13,764 bases of DNA from Clostridiales bacterium (GCA_027318915.1 DAHVOH010000077.1:1-13764), one strand, 5' to 3'. Shown: positions 6,120 through 13,746, counted from the first letter of the stretch. Notes: a model not told the origin generated them from the sequence alone. Numbers and translations: made by a program.

Positions 6120-7058
6120 TCACACCGCCTCTCGGGTAGGGGCCAGCAAATCCCGCACCCACCGGCCCTCGGCGTACGACATCTGACGAAGGTGCAGACG
6201 GTCGGCGGAGCGCGGCCCGTGATTGTGCACAATGTCCCACCAGAGGGCCCAGTCCGGCTGGCGGTACGTCCATTGTTTGCTGACGGGATCCTGGGTGAGG
6301 GTCGGATCCGGAATGGTGAACCCGAGCGCCCGAATCCGCGGCACATACTTGGTCAGGTAGCGCTGGCGGAGTTCCTCATTGGTTTTGCTGCGAATGCGAA
6401 ACCGGAGATTCCTCATCTGGTGGGTCGAATGGGCCTCGTTCTCCGGAGGGCCGAAGAACATCATGAGGGACGGCCACCAGCGGGTAAGGGCGTCTTGGAA
6501 CAGGGCGCGCTGGGCGGGCGTTCCCTCGGCCAGCGCCATACAGATGCTCTCTCCGTGCTGGATGTGGAAGCCCTCTTCCTCCACGATGCGCCGGAGCGCC
6601 CGGGTGTAGGGCCCATAAGAACCGGAGAGCAGCATGCCCTGGGTGATGATGGCCGCGCCGTCCACCAGCCAGCCGATGAGGCCGGCATCGGCCCAGGTGG
6701 GGGCCGGCATGTGGAAGACATTGTGAAACTTCTGGCGACCGGCAAACAGGTCATCCATGATGTCCTCACGGGTGCGGCCCCAAGGCGCCATCAAGTCCTC
6801 CGCCACGCGAATCAGCAGTTGGCCATGGCCCGCCTCGTCCTGCACCTTGGCCATCAGCGCCAGCTTGCGATAGAGGGTCGGGGCCCGAGGCACCCACTCC
6901 TTTTCCGGCAAGGTGCCCATGATCTCACTGATGCCATGCAGGGTAATCAGCCGGATCAACTCGTGCCGGTACGCATCGGGCATCCAGTCTTCGGCTTCAA
7001 TCTTCTGGCCGGCGTCCAGACGTTCCAGAAACAGCGCCGTGCGATCTTCGAGATCCAT
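6120..7058 (-). CDS. paaA: 1,2-phenylacetyl-CoA epoxidase catalytic subunit PaaA
   Basis: Catalytic diiron subunit that epoxidises the aromatic ring of phenylacetyl-CoA using O2, the entry step to aerobic hybrid degradation. The 312-residue product has the usual length. Diiron ligands are visible: Glu45 in the GISEIMG helix, Glu75-x-x-His78 in QDEAGHG, and Glu162-x-x-His165 in EEEGFHIQHGE. Other family blocks are MAPWGRTREDIMDDLFAGRQKFHNVFH (split here for clarity: the W and HNVFH parts) and DWALWWDIVHNHG. ATG 7058 has GGGAGGG close upstream; the open frame extends further but without a better site. First gene of the minus-strand paaABCD run. The electron-supplying reductase PaaE is not in the window. 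Confidence 0.94.
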   Translation of the reverse strand: MDLEDRTALFLERLDAGQKIEAEDWMPDAYRHELIRLITLHGISEIMGTLPEKEWVPRAPTLYRKLALMAKVQDEAGHGQLLIRVAEDLMAPWGRTREDIMDDLFAGRQKFHNVFHMPAPTWADAGLIGWLVDGAAIITQGMLLSGSYGPYTRALRRIVEEEGFHIQHGESICMALAEGTPAQRALFQDALTRWWPSLMMFFGPPENEAHSTHQMRNLRFRIRSKTNEELRQRYLTKYVPRIRALGFTIPDPTLTQDPVSKQWTYRQPDWALWWDIVHNHGPRSADRLHLRQMSYAEGRWVRDLLAPTREAV

Positions 7059-7135
7059 AAGCCCTCCCGTCCCCCGGCCAATGCACCGCGTCGCGACCAC
7101 TGCTGTCCCCAGCACACCGCAGGCAGGCTGCACCG

Positions 7136-7175
7136 AAAAGGGTCACATGGCCCCTTTTGGCGGGCCATGTGACCC
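7136..7175 (-). terminator. Strong intrinsic terminator after the ccdA-like gene
   Basis: On the minus strand GGGTCACATGGCCC (7175-7162) pairs over 14 bp without mismatch with GGGCCATGTGACCC (7153-7140) around an 8-nt loop and is followed directly by TTTT (7139-7136). It lies 47 nt after the ccdA stop and insulates it from paaA. The remaining 77 nt before paaA must hold its promoter if there is one, but I see no convincing hexamers there. Confidence 0.8.
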
Positions 7176-7221
7176 ATAGCGCGCACGGCCGGACCGCGCT
7201 TGCGGCGGCCCAGGCCGGCGT

Positions 7222-7920
7222 CTAGAAAAGACCCGGAATGCGACTGTACCAGCCGGACAGCAGGGCCACACCTAACAGCACCAGGAATCCGCCGGCGATG
7301 CGGGCGATGAGGGGAAGCCACCGGCCGATACGGTGGACGAAGGGCACGGCGCGATCGAGAAGCACGGCCAGCGCCAGGAATGGCACCGCCAGACCCATCG
7401 AATAGGTGAAGAGCAGCAGGCCGCCCGCTCCCACGGAGCGGGTCTGGGCGGCCAGCGCCAGAATGCTGCCGGCGATCGGGCCGATGCAGGGCGTCCAGCC
7501 GGCGGCAAACACGACCCCCAAGACGAAGGCCCCGGCGGGACCGCGCCCCGGCCGCCGCTGTTGGGGCGATTGGAAGGTGGCTTGCCGGGCAAGCAGTCCG
7601 ATGTGAATCACACCCAGCAGGTCGAGGCCAAACACGGTGATGACCAAGCCGCCCAATTCCGCCAGAAGACGCTGATGGGCGTGGACGAACTGACCGAATC
7701 CGGTGGCGACCAGCCCGGCGGCCACCAGAATGGCGGTGAACCCGAGCACGAAGGCCACAGCGTTGCGGACCACGCGGCCGCGCAGAGCCTCCGTGTCGGC
7801 CCCGACGATGACGGTGCCCGCCAGGGCGGACAGATAGGACGGCACCAACGGAACCACGCACGGAGACAAAAAGGATGCGAGGCCCGCGGCGAACGCCACG
7901 GCCAGACTCAAATTGCCCAA
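7222..7920 (-). CDS. ccdA: CcdA-like cytochrome c biogenesis / thiol-disulfide transporter membrane protein
   Basis: Integral membrane protein of the DsbD/CcdA family that passes reducing equivalents from cytoplasmic thioredoxin across the membrane to extracytoplasmic thiol proteins, used in cytochrome c maturation. The 232-residue product has six hydrophobic segments and the two catalytic Cys motifs: SFLSPCVVPL (Cys21) and GWTPCIGP (Cys145), each in the expected first helix of a half-repeat. TTG 7920 is taken as start because GGAGG lies 9 nt upstream on the minus strand and the first helix begins at once after it. It stands alone, divergent from ftsE, and ends in a strong terminator. No thioredoxin-like partner or resB/resC gene is adjacent. 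Confidence 0.9.
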   Translation of the reverse strand: MGNLSLAVAFAAGLASFLSPCVVPLVPSYLSALAGTVIVGADTEALRGRVVRNAVAFVLGFTAILVAAGLVATGFGQFVHAHQRLLAELGGLVITVFGLDLLGVIHIGLLARQATFQSPQQRRPGRGPAGAFVLGVVFAAGWTPCIGPIAGSILALAAQTRSVGAGGLLLFTYSMGLAVPFLALAVLLDRAVPFVHRIGRWLPLIARIAGGFLVLLGVALLSGWYSRIPGLF

Positions 7921-7934
7921 AAATCTTGGCCTCC

Positions 7935-7948
7935 GTTATCGTTATAAC
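7935..7948. promoter_or_regulatory. AT-rich dyad in the ccdA-ftsE divergent promoter region
   Basis: GTTAT (7935-7939) and ATAAC (7944-7948) form an inverted repeat, and GTTATAAC (7941-7948) is itself palindromic, so a TATAAC hexamer reads on both strands. Leftward it would give a very short leader ending in the ccdA ribosome binding site; rightward it would feed ftsE. The -35 elements are weak on both sides. Confidence 0.35.
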
Positions 7949-8031
7949 AAATCCCGGCCGGGTCTCACGAGCCTTCGGGGCAGGACTCGCGGCCTCCTTG
8001 TCGAATTGCAACGAATTTGGGGGGTGGTGTG

Positions 8032-8724
8032 GTGATCCGACTGGATGCCGTCACCAAGCGATATGCCAACGGGCACGTCGCCCTGCAGGACGTTTCCCTC
8101 ACCATCGCCCGAGGCGAATTTGTGTTCGTGGTGGGGCCCAGCGGTGCCGGCAAGTCCAGCCTGATTCGCCTGCTCTACCGCGAAGAAGTGCCGACCAGCG
8201 GGGAAGTCTACGTGGATCAGTTTCGCCTGAGTCGCATCAAGCATGCCCAGGTGGCGCGCCTGCGCCGGCTGCTCGGCGTCGTGTTTCAGGATGTGAAGCT
8301 GCTGCCGGATCGGGACGTCTATCATAACGTGGCGTTTGCCATGCAAGTGGTGGAATCCAGTGCGCGCGACATCAAAAAACGGGTGCCGCAAACCCTGGAG
8401 GTGGTCGGGCTGTCCGACCGCGCCCACCATTTTCCCCACCAGCTTTCCGGGGGCGAACAACAGCGGGTGGGCATTGCCCGCGCGCTGGTGAACAATCCCC
8501 ACTATCTCCTGGCCGACGAGCCAACCGGCAATTTGGACCACGACACCGCTACCGGCATCATGCACCTCCTGCAGGAGATCAATCGGCGGGGCGCCACCGT
8601 GGTGATGGCGACCCATGCGCGCGAGATTGTCAATCGGATGGCCAAGCGGGTGGTGGCCATCGAGGGCGGCCGCGTGGTGCGGGACGAAGAGCGCGGGACT
8701 TACAGCTACGAGGCGGAGCCATGA
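8032..8724 (+). CDS. ftsE: Cell-division ABC transporter ATP-binding protein FtsE
   Basis: ATPase that with FtsX forms a mechanotransmitting ABC complex controlling peptidoglycan hydrolases at division or elongation. The 230-residue product has Walker A GPSGAGKS (35-42), a Q-loop in VVFQDVKLLPDRDVYHNVAF, signature LSGGEQQR (138-145), Walker B LLADEP with catalytic Glu163, D-loop GNLD and the H-loop in MATHAREIV. FQDVKLL and DVYHNVAFA are FtsE-specific wording. Start: GTG 8032 has a G-run (8019-8024) 7 nt upstream; GTG 8029 is one codon earlier and cannot be excluded. The stop overlaps the ftsX start (ATGA), so the pair is translationally coupled. Confidence 0.96.
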   Translation: MIRLDAVTKRYANGHVALQDVSLTIARGEFVFVVGPSGAGKSSLIRLLYREEVPTSGEVYVDQFRLSRIKHAQVARLRRLLGVVFQDVKLLPDRDVYHNVAFAMQVVESSARDIKKRVPQTLEVVGLSDRAHHFPHQLSGGEQQRVGIARALVNNPHYLLADEPTGNLDHDTATGIMHLLQEINRRGATVVMATHAREIVNRMAKRVVAIEGGRVVRDEERGTYSYEAEP

Positions 8725-9608
8725 GATTGAGAACGTGCGGATATTTTTGGCGAGAGGCCGGGCGGGGCATTCGCCACACCGGCTGGATGAGCGTGGCGTC
8801 CGTGCTGACGGTGGCGGTGGCGCTGTTTGTGTTGGGGTTCTTCGGCGTGCTGAGCATGAATCTGGAGCATGCGGCCGGCACCCTGAATCGCCAGGTCGAG
8901 CTGGAAGCCTACTTCAATGCGCACGACACCCACACCCAAGAACGGGCCATCCTGCGGACGCTGCGCCATACGCCCGGCGTGCGCCGCATCGTGTACTTCA
9001 CCAAGACTCAAGCGCTGGGGCAGCTCAAGCGCGAGTTTCCCCACGACCAGGACCTCTGGCAGCTGATACAGCAAGGCGACCCCCTGCTCGATGGCTTCCG
9101 GCTGTACACGGTCAAGCCGCGGCAGATACCGCCCCTGGCCGCCGAGCTCCGGCGCAACGGCGCCATCCATCAAGTGGTGTACCAAGCCACCGTGGTGGCG
9201 CGCCTGGCCACCGTCACAACGATTTTGAAGGACGCCGGTTATGTCATCGAAGCCCTGCTGGCGGTGGCCACGCTGTTCATCATCGCCAACACCATCCGCT
9301 TGGGCGTGTTTGCGCGCCGTCGGGAGATTGGCGTGATGAAGCTGGTGGGCGCTACCGACTGGTTCATCCGGTGGCCGTTTCTGCTGGAAGGGTTATATCT
9401 CGGTCTTCTGGGCGCGATCCTGGCCGAGGCCGGGGTCATCGTCGGCTACCGGTGGGTGGTGTTTCAGGCCGCCAAAAGTCTCGCCTTCTTCCCGCTGGCC
9501 GGCGTGGTGCCGGTGGAGCGGACCACGGCCATCACCACGGTGGTGGGGGGCGCGGCCATGGGCTTGCTGGGAAGCCTGTGGGCGCTCCGGCGTTTCCTGC
9601 GCGTATGA
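8721..9608 (+). CDS. ftsX: Cell-division ABC transporter permease FtsX
   Basis: Membrane half of the FtsEX complex, relaying ATP hydrolysis by FtsE to extracellular cell-wall hydrolases through its large external loop. The 295-residue product has the FtsX topology: cytoplasmic N-terminus, TM1 about residues 22-44, an extracytoplasmic domain (about 46-170), then TM2 (175-195), TM3 (219-243) and TM4 (266-288). The cytoplasmic loop FARRREIGVMKLVGATDWFIRWPF is the conserved coupling region (EIGxMxLVGAT). It overlaps ftsE by 4 nt. Length and layout match Gram-positive FtsX. Confidence 0.95.
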   Translation: MRLRTCGYFWREAGRGIRHTGWMSVASVLTVAVALFVLGFFGVLSMNLEHAAGTLNRQVELEAYFNAHDTHTQERAILRTLRHTPGVRRIVYFTKTQALGQLKREFPHDQDLWQLIQQGDPLLDGFRLYTVKPRQIPPLAAELRRNGAIHQVVYQATVVARLATVTTILKDAGYVIEALLAVATLFIIANTIRLGVFARRREIGVMKLVGATDWFIRWPFLLEGLYLGLLGAILAEAGVIVGYRWVVFQAAKSLAFFPLAGVVPVERTTAITTVVGGAAMGLLGSLWALRRFLRV

Positions 9609-9622
9609 GGGCCACGCCGCGC

Positions 9623-9646
9623 TATAATGCCCCGGACGGGGAGGAG
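9623..9646 (+). promoter_or_regulatory. Candidate -10 box and strong ribosome binding site ahead of ctpA
   Basis: TATAAT (9623-9628) is a perfect -10 hexamer 14 nt after the ftsX stop, in an otherwise GC-rich stretch, with no good -35 at 17 nt. GGGGAGGAG (9638-9646) is the ribosome binding site for TTG 9652. CCCC (9630-9633) could pair with GGGG (9638-9641), partly covering that site. An internal promoter giving extra ctpA transcript is plausible. Confidence 0.4.
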
Positions 9647-9651
9647 TCGCC

Positions 9652-10857
9652 TTGAAATCGGCCGTGACCGCCGCTCTGGCCCTCGTGGGAGCCGCCCTGG
9701 TGGGGGCGGGAGCGACGTACGCGGTGATGCGCCCGGCGGCTCCGGCCTCTCTCGCGGCCCCGTTCCTACCGGCGGGCTTGGTGCGCAACGAGGATTTCCA
9801 ACGATTTCTGCAGATCTATGAGGACATCCGTCTGGACACCATTTGGCCCAACACCCCCAATCAGTTGCTGACCGGCGCCATCAACGGCATGGTGGGCACA
9901 TTGCACGACCAGTTCAGCGATTATCTGAGCCCCTCGGCCATGCAAGCGCTCAACCAGGAGTTGGGGGCCAGTTTCGGCGGCATCGGCGTGGTGATGGACG
10001 TCAATCGGCAGGGGCAGTTCGTCATCATCGACGTGCTGTCGGGCGGTCCCGCCCGTCGCGCCGGCGTGCATGCCAACGATGTTATCGTCGGGGTCAACGG
10101 GAAATCCGTCCGCGGCGAGAGTGCCGATCAGGTCGCGGCGGAGATTCGGGGACGAGCGGGGACTCCGGTCACCATTACGCTGCAGCGGGGCAGCCAGACG
10201 TTCTCCGTGACGATTCGGCGGGCCCAGATCAACGTGCCCACCGTATTCACCGAGATGTTGCCCCACCACGTCGGCTACATGAACATCAGCGAGTTTGGCT
10301 ACCATACGGGTCCTCAGGTGCTGAGCGCATACAAGAAGCTCAGGGCGGAGGGCGCGCGCGGCATTCTCCTCGATCTGCGGAACAATCCCGGGGGCGACTT
10401 GGCCCAGTGCCAGATTGCCGCCGGGGCCTTTGTCCCGCCCGGACCGCTGGTGCGGCTCGAGTACAAGAACGCGTCCCTGGACGAGACGCTGGACTCTCCC
10501 GGCCCCGGCACCCGGCTGCCCGTGGTGGTGATGGTGAATGGCGACACCGCGTCGGCGGCCGAGATCCTGTCGGCCGCGATTCAGCAGCGCGGGGTGGGCA
10601 TTCTGGTGGGCACCCGCACCTTCGGCAAGGGCATCGTGCAGGAGATTGAACCGCTGGCGGGCGGCGCCTATTTGAAGCTCACGGTCGCCAAGTACCTGAC
10701 GCCCAACGGGGACTATATCGAGCACAAGGGACTGACGCCCAACATCATCGTCCCTGAGCCGGCCGACATCTCCCCATCCGACGTGCTGAGCCAAGATCCC
10801 CAGTTGGCCCGGGGCTACGCCATCCTGCTCCAGAGGATGGCGTCTCAGGGCTCCTGA
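9652..10857 (+). CDS. Carboxyl-terminal processing serine protease (S41 family, CtpA-like)
   Basis: Membrane-anchored extracytoplasmic protease that trims or degrades envelope proteins. The 401-residue product has an N-terminal signal anchor (about 4-26), a PDZ domain (about 105-191, with GGIGVVMD, GGPARRAGV and NDVIVGVNG), and the S41 catalytic domain. The Ser-Lys dyad is visible as Ser301 in NGDTASAAEI and Lys326 in RTFGKGIVQ, 25 residues apart as in CtpA/Prc. TTG 9652 is chosen for its good ribosome binding site and because the anchor starts directly after it. It follows ftsX by 43 nt in the same direction, an association common in Firmicutes, though the M23 or PcsB-like hydrolase often found between them is absent. 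Confidence 0.94.
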   Translation: MKSAVTAALALVGAALVGAGATYAVMRPAAPASLAAPFLPAGLVRNEDFQRFLQIYEDIRLDTIWPNTPNQLLTGAINGMVGTLHDQFSDYLSPSAMQALNQELGASFGGIGVVMDVNRQGQFVIIDVLSGGPARRAGVHANDVIVGVNGKSVRGESADQVAAEIRGRAGTPVTITLQRGSQTFSVTIRRAQINVPTVFTEMLPHHVGYMNISEFGYHTGPQVLSAYKKLRAEGARGILLDLRNNPGGDLAQCQIAAGAFVPPGPLVRLEYKNASLDETLDSPGPGTRLPVVVMVNGDTASAAEILSAAIQQRGVGILVGTRTFGKGIVQEIEPLAGGAYLKLTVAKYLTPNGDYIEHKGLTPNIIVPEPADISPSDVLSQDPQLARGYAILLQRMASQGS

Positions 10858-10858
10858 G

Positions 10859-10921
10859 CGCGGCGGAGAATCCCTCGTCCCCATTCTCGGGGGGCAACGC
10901 GGATCGCGTCCATCCGCCGCG
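10859..10921. other. Long inverted repeat between convergent ctpA and prs
   Basis: CGCGGCGGA (10859-10867) and TCCGCCGCG (10913-10921) are perfect complements enclosing a smaller GAGAAT/ATTCTC stem (10866-10871, 10883-10888; mutually exclusive at its base with the outer stem). It fills the 97-nt gap between convergent stops and may help terminate transcription from both sides, but there is no T-run. Confidence 0.35.
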
Positions 10922-10954
10922 TGGCATCTCCCAGAGGCCCGGGTGGGCAATGGG

Positions 10955-11899
10955 TCAGGGGAACATCTCGCTGATGCTCTGGCGGTGGTGGATGCGGCGG
11001 ATGGCTTCTCCGAAGAGCGGAGCAACCGACACCACCTCCACCTCGGGCGGCAGCGGCTCCTGATGGCGTTCGACCGTGTCGGTGATGATGAGGCGGTCAA
11101 TCGGACTGGCCGCCAAGCGAGCCGCCGCTCCGGGGCCCAGCACGCCGTGGGTGACCACCGCGGCGATGTTGCGGGCGCCTCGTGCGCGCAGCGCCTGGGC
11201 GACCATGGTCAGGGTTCCGGCCGAGGCGACGAAGTCGTCGACGATGACGGCATTGCGACCGGCCACCTCGCCGATGACATGCAGAACGCCGGCCTGCTCG
11301 TCGTGGGCGACGCGCTCCTTGTCCACGATGACCAGGGTGGTGCCGAGCGCGGACGCGAAGCGGCGCGCAGGCTTGGCAAATCCGACGTCGGGCGACACCA
11401 CCACCGGATCGGCGGCCGGCAGGGCTCGAATCGCTTCGATTAACACCGGCAGGGCATACAGATTGTCGACCGGCTTGCGGAAGAATCCTTGGATCTGCGG
11501 GGCGTGCAGGTCCATGGTGACGATGCGGTCGGCGCCGGCTGCCTCAATGGCGTCGGCGGCCACCCGGGCGCGAATCGATACCCGGGGCTCATCCTTCTTG
11601 TCGCCCTTGGCGTAGCTGAAGTAGGGGAGGATTACGGTCACGGAGGAGGCGCTGGCGCGGCGGAAGGCGTCAATCCAAAACAGCAGCTCCATGAAGTGGT
11701 CGTTGGGCGGATAGCCGGTTGACTGGACCAAATAGACGTCTTGGCCGCGGACATTTTCCAGCACGCGCACGAACAGATTGCCGTCGGAAAAGCGGAGCGT
11801 TTCGCCGCGGCGCGGCGGCACGCCCAGATACGAGCAGATCCGCTGCGTCAACTCGGGACTGGCGCTGCCCCCAAACACCATCATCGGCGTGCCGTCCAT
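10955..11899 (-). CDS. prs: Ribose-phosphate pyrophosphokinase (PRPP synthetase)
   Basis: Makes 5-phosphoribosyl 1-pyrophosphate from ribose 5-phosphate and ATP for nucleotide, His and Trp synthesis. The 314-residue product aligns by eye along the whole Bacillus enzyme: FGGSASPELTQRI at the N-terminus, FSDGN and VQSTGYPPNDHFMELL, TMDLHAPQIQGFF with His132, DKER with Lys194 and Arg196 at the catalytic loop, and the PRPP-binding VDDFVASAGT (221-229), ending HHRQSISEMF. The usual REPIT block reads PRVSIRAR, and YARQDRK reads YAKGDKK, so it is a diverged member. ATG 11899 is chosen because GGGGGGTGA stands at ideal distance; an in-frame ATG at 11926 would add nine residues with a weaker site. It converges on ctpA. 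Confidence 0.93.
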   Translation of the reverse strand: MDGTPMMVFGGSASPELTQRICSYLGVPPRRGETLRFSDGNLFVRVLENVRGQDVYLVQSTGYPPNDHFMELLFWIDAFRRASASSVTVILPYFSYAKGDKKDEPRVSIRARVAADAIEAAGADRIVTMDLHAPQIQGFFRKPVDNLYALPVLIEAIRALPAADPVVVSPDVGFAKPARRFASALGTTLVIVDKERVAHDEQAGVLHVIGEVAGRNAVIVDDFVASAGTLTMVAQALRARGARNIAAVVTHGVLGPGAAARLAASPIDRLIITDTVERHQEPLPPEVEVVSVAPLFGEAIRRIHHRQSISEMFP

Positions 11900-12059
11900 C
11901 GGCTCACCCCCCAGGCCGAGCGCCATGCCCGATGCGCTCTCCGTCAGGCGCCATCCGCTCCACCCTCATTCTAGCGCACCCGTGCCCGACGCGCCGCCGG
12001 CGGGGCCGGGTTGTCTACCGGCGCCGCCGCCGTGGCCGTCCACCGGCGCGGTCGGGACG

Positions 12060-12560
12060 TCAATCGACATAGCGATCGGCATTCAGCGCCAGCCACTCCC
12101 GCAACGCGGCGGCATACGGCGCCCGCTCCTCCGGATCGGTGTCCGCCCCGCGGTCCGCGTACAGATCGTCGCCGGCGAAGCGAGGATACACATGCAGGTG
12201 GTAGTGCCACACTTCCTGCTGACCCGCCGGCTCATTGTGCTGGCGGGTCGAAATGCCGTCGCAGGCGTAGACGTCCTTCATGGCATAGGCGAGCAATCGG
12301 GCGCCTTGGTGGATCGATGCGGCATACCGGGGCGGCAGATCGAAGATGTTCTCGAAGTGGGCGTTGGGCACCACCAAGACATGCCCCTTGTTGCGCGGCC
12401 ACCACTTGGTGGCGATAAACGCCGTGGCCAGTTCGGATCGCCATACGACATCGTTCTGCCGGGTGCGGATTTTCGGCGTGTCCACGCCGGCCACCACGAG
12501 ACAAAATGGGCACTCATAGTCGCCGGGCCGATGAGAATAGATGGGCTTGACAGGATCCAC
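12060..12560 (-). CDS. HIT-family protein (histidine triad hydrolase/transferase)
   Basis: Histidine-triad proteins hydrolyse or transfer nucleotidyl groups, for example on dinucleoside polyphosphates or adenylated amines. The 166-residue product has the triad WHYHLHVYPRF (His119, His121, His123), the preceding PAGQ segment of the active site, the family strand GHVLVVPNAHFENIFDLP, and an N-terminal CPFC pair (Cys17, Cys20) that with His residues often binds zinc. The start is GTG 12560 with a G-rich stretch abutting it, a poor ribosome binding site, so the exact start is uncertain; the CPFC motif requires a start near here. It is longer at the C-terminus than minimal HINT proteins. It lies 160 nt upstream of prs on the same strand. 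Confidence 0.9.
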   Translation of the reverse strand: MDPVKPIYSHRPGDYECPFCLVVAGVDTPKIRTRQNDVVWRSELATAFIATKWWPRNKGHVLVVPNAHFENIFDLPPRYAASIHQGARLLAYAMKDVYACDGISTRQHNEPAGQQEVWHYHLHVYPRFAGDDLYADRGADTDPEERAPYAAALREWLALNADRYVD

Positions 12561-13098
12561 CCCCCACTCTTCTCTTCATGATGGGCAAACCGAATTCCTG
12601 TCGGGCGGCCTCGAACCGTGTGCGCGCCCGCGCAAAACCACGCGGCCAGGGCCGGACACGCTCAACGAGCGACGGCCACGAGACACGATGGGTCGACCAG
12701 CGACCGAGCTTCCCGGGGATTCGCTCGGACCTCGGTCCGGCTGGGTGACCTCGGCGGAGGTAGCAGCCGGGCGAGCGCGAAGAGACCGTCGTCCTCGGCG
12801 GCGCTGCCGACGGCGCATGCGGGACGTGGTGCGGATCCGGCGCGAGTGTCTTTGGCCGGTTCCCTCCGTTTCGGTCAAACGCAAGCCGTCACGAAGCCGG
12901 CGCGAAGCGTCGGCCCCGACGTCCCGGTTCGGGGGAACGTTCCGGGCGGTCGAGATGCCCGCGACCGCCTCAGGCACAACTTTTCCCCGTCCGGCCAGGG
13001 GGCGTTGGGACGGGCCGTGGGTTCACGCTTCCGGCATTGACGTTCCTCGTCACTAGTATTAGCTTATCAATAGTGACGATATCGAAAGGAGCAGGGCG
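12561..13098. other. Gene-poor stretch of about 540 bases with several hairpins
   Basis: No frame here looks coding: all are Arg/Pro/Ser-rich with no family resemblance. Visible structure includes ACCTC/GAGGT around GGCG near 12748-12761, CGTCG/CGACG (12908-12912, 12917-12921), the 10-bp palindrome GGAACGTTCC (12934-12943), and CCCGTCC (12986-12992) with GGACGGG (13008-13014). I could not match it to tRNA, tmRNA, RNase P, SRP RNA or a known riboswitch. The last 60 bases are AT-rich promoter of the next gene. Confidence 0.5.
13037..13079 (+). promoter_or_regulatory. AT-rich promoter with 9-bp inverted-repeat operator candidate
   Basis: TTGACG (13037-13042) is a good -35; TAGCTT (13060-13065) at 17 nt is a weak -10. 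TCGTCACTA (13047-13055) and TAGTGACGA (13071-13079) are perfect arms around a 15-nt AT-rich spacer, overlapping the promoter core. That placement suits a repressor operator. No regulator gene is adjacent. Confidence 0.55.
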
Positions 13099-13746
13099 GT
13101 GAGCTTGATGACGCCGGTGATGCCGGGAGTCTGGCGGTGGGCGACCCCAGACCCGGAGGATGACTGGATGATGGTCGCGCATCTGCTGGAGACCGGATCG
13201 GGCGTGGTGCTGGTCGACCCGCCGCTGGTGCCGGGCCTGGCCGCGGCGATGGACGTTCTGGGCGGAGTGGCGGCCATCGTGCTCACCACCGCCGACCACA
13301 CCCGGGGGGCCCGCTGGCTCTCCACCCGCTTCGACTGCCCGGTGCATGTTCCGGTGCAGGGCGATCGGGAGCGGCTGCAACGGGGCGGGGTGACAAGTCC
13401 GGTGTTCTATGAGGACGGCGAGATGCTGCCCGGTGGCCTGACCGCCGTGCGTTGCCGCGTTCCCGAGCCGGTCTGGACCAGCGATGGCTCGTACATTGAC
13501 GAGATGATGCTGGTGACCGCCGCCGGGGCGGTTCTCACCGGCGACGTGGTGTTGGGCACGGAGGCCGGCGGTCTGCTGGCCGCGCCGGAGGGGTTCACGG
13601 ACGATCCGAAACCGGAGACGGCCCGCCAGTCGCTTGATGCCTTCCGCACGGCCCTTCCGTCCGGCGTCCACACGCTGCTGGCTTCGCATGGCGCGGATCT
13701 GGTCGGCACCTTGGAGTTGGCGCTGGCTCAGAGAACGGCGGGCTAG
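13099..13746 (+). CDS. Metallo-beta-lactamase-fold protein with degenerate metal motif
   Basis: A 215-residue protein of the metallo-beta-lactamase fold. The pattern VVLVDPP (strand 3), AIVLTTADHTRGA at the HxHxDH position, a later GAVLTGDVVLG with Asp149 and a final LLASHGADLV with His197 match the fold's landmarks, but the first two His of HxHxDH are replaced (TTADH), leaving Asp66-His67. Such variants form a known uncharacterised subgroup, so full two-metal hydrolysis is doubtful; one-metal or non-catalytic function is possible. GTG 13099 is chosen because AAAGGAG (13085-13091) lies 7 nt upstream. It ends 18 nt before the window edge. The substrate is unknown. Confidence 0.75.
   Translation: MSLMTPVMPGVWRWATPDPEDDWMMVAHLLETGSGVVLVDPPLVPGLAAAMDVLGGVAAIVLTTADHTRGARWLSTRFDCPVHVPVQGDRERLQRGGVTSPVFYEDGEMLPGGLTAVRCRVPEPVWTSDGSYIDEMMLVTAAGAVLTGDVVLGTEAGGLLAAPEGFTDDPKPETARQSLDAFRTALPSGVHTLLASHGADLVGTLELALAQRTAG

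Noticed and set aside
12576..13056. Open frames on both strands in the stretch before the last gene
   Set aside because: Arg/Ser/Pro-rich products without recognisable domains or ribosome binding sites; they look like GC-driven chance frames.
12561..13098. tRNA-Sec (selC), tmRNA or RNase P RNA in the gene-free stretch
   Set aside because: No T-loop GGTTCGA-type block with a matching acceptor stem and none of the conserved RNase P or tmRNA segments were found by eye.
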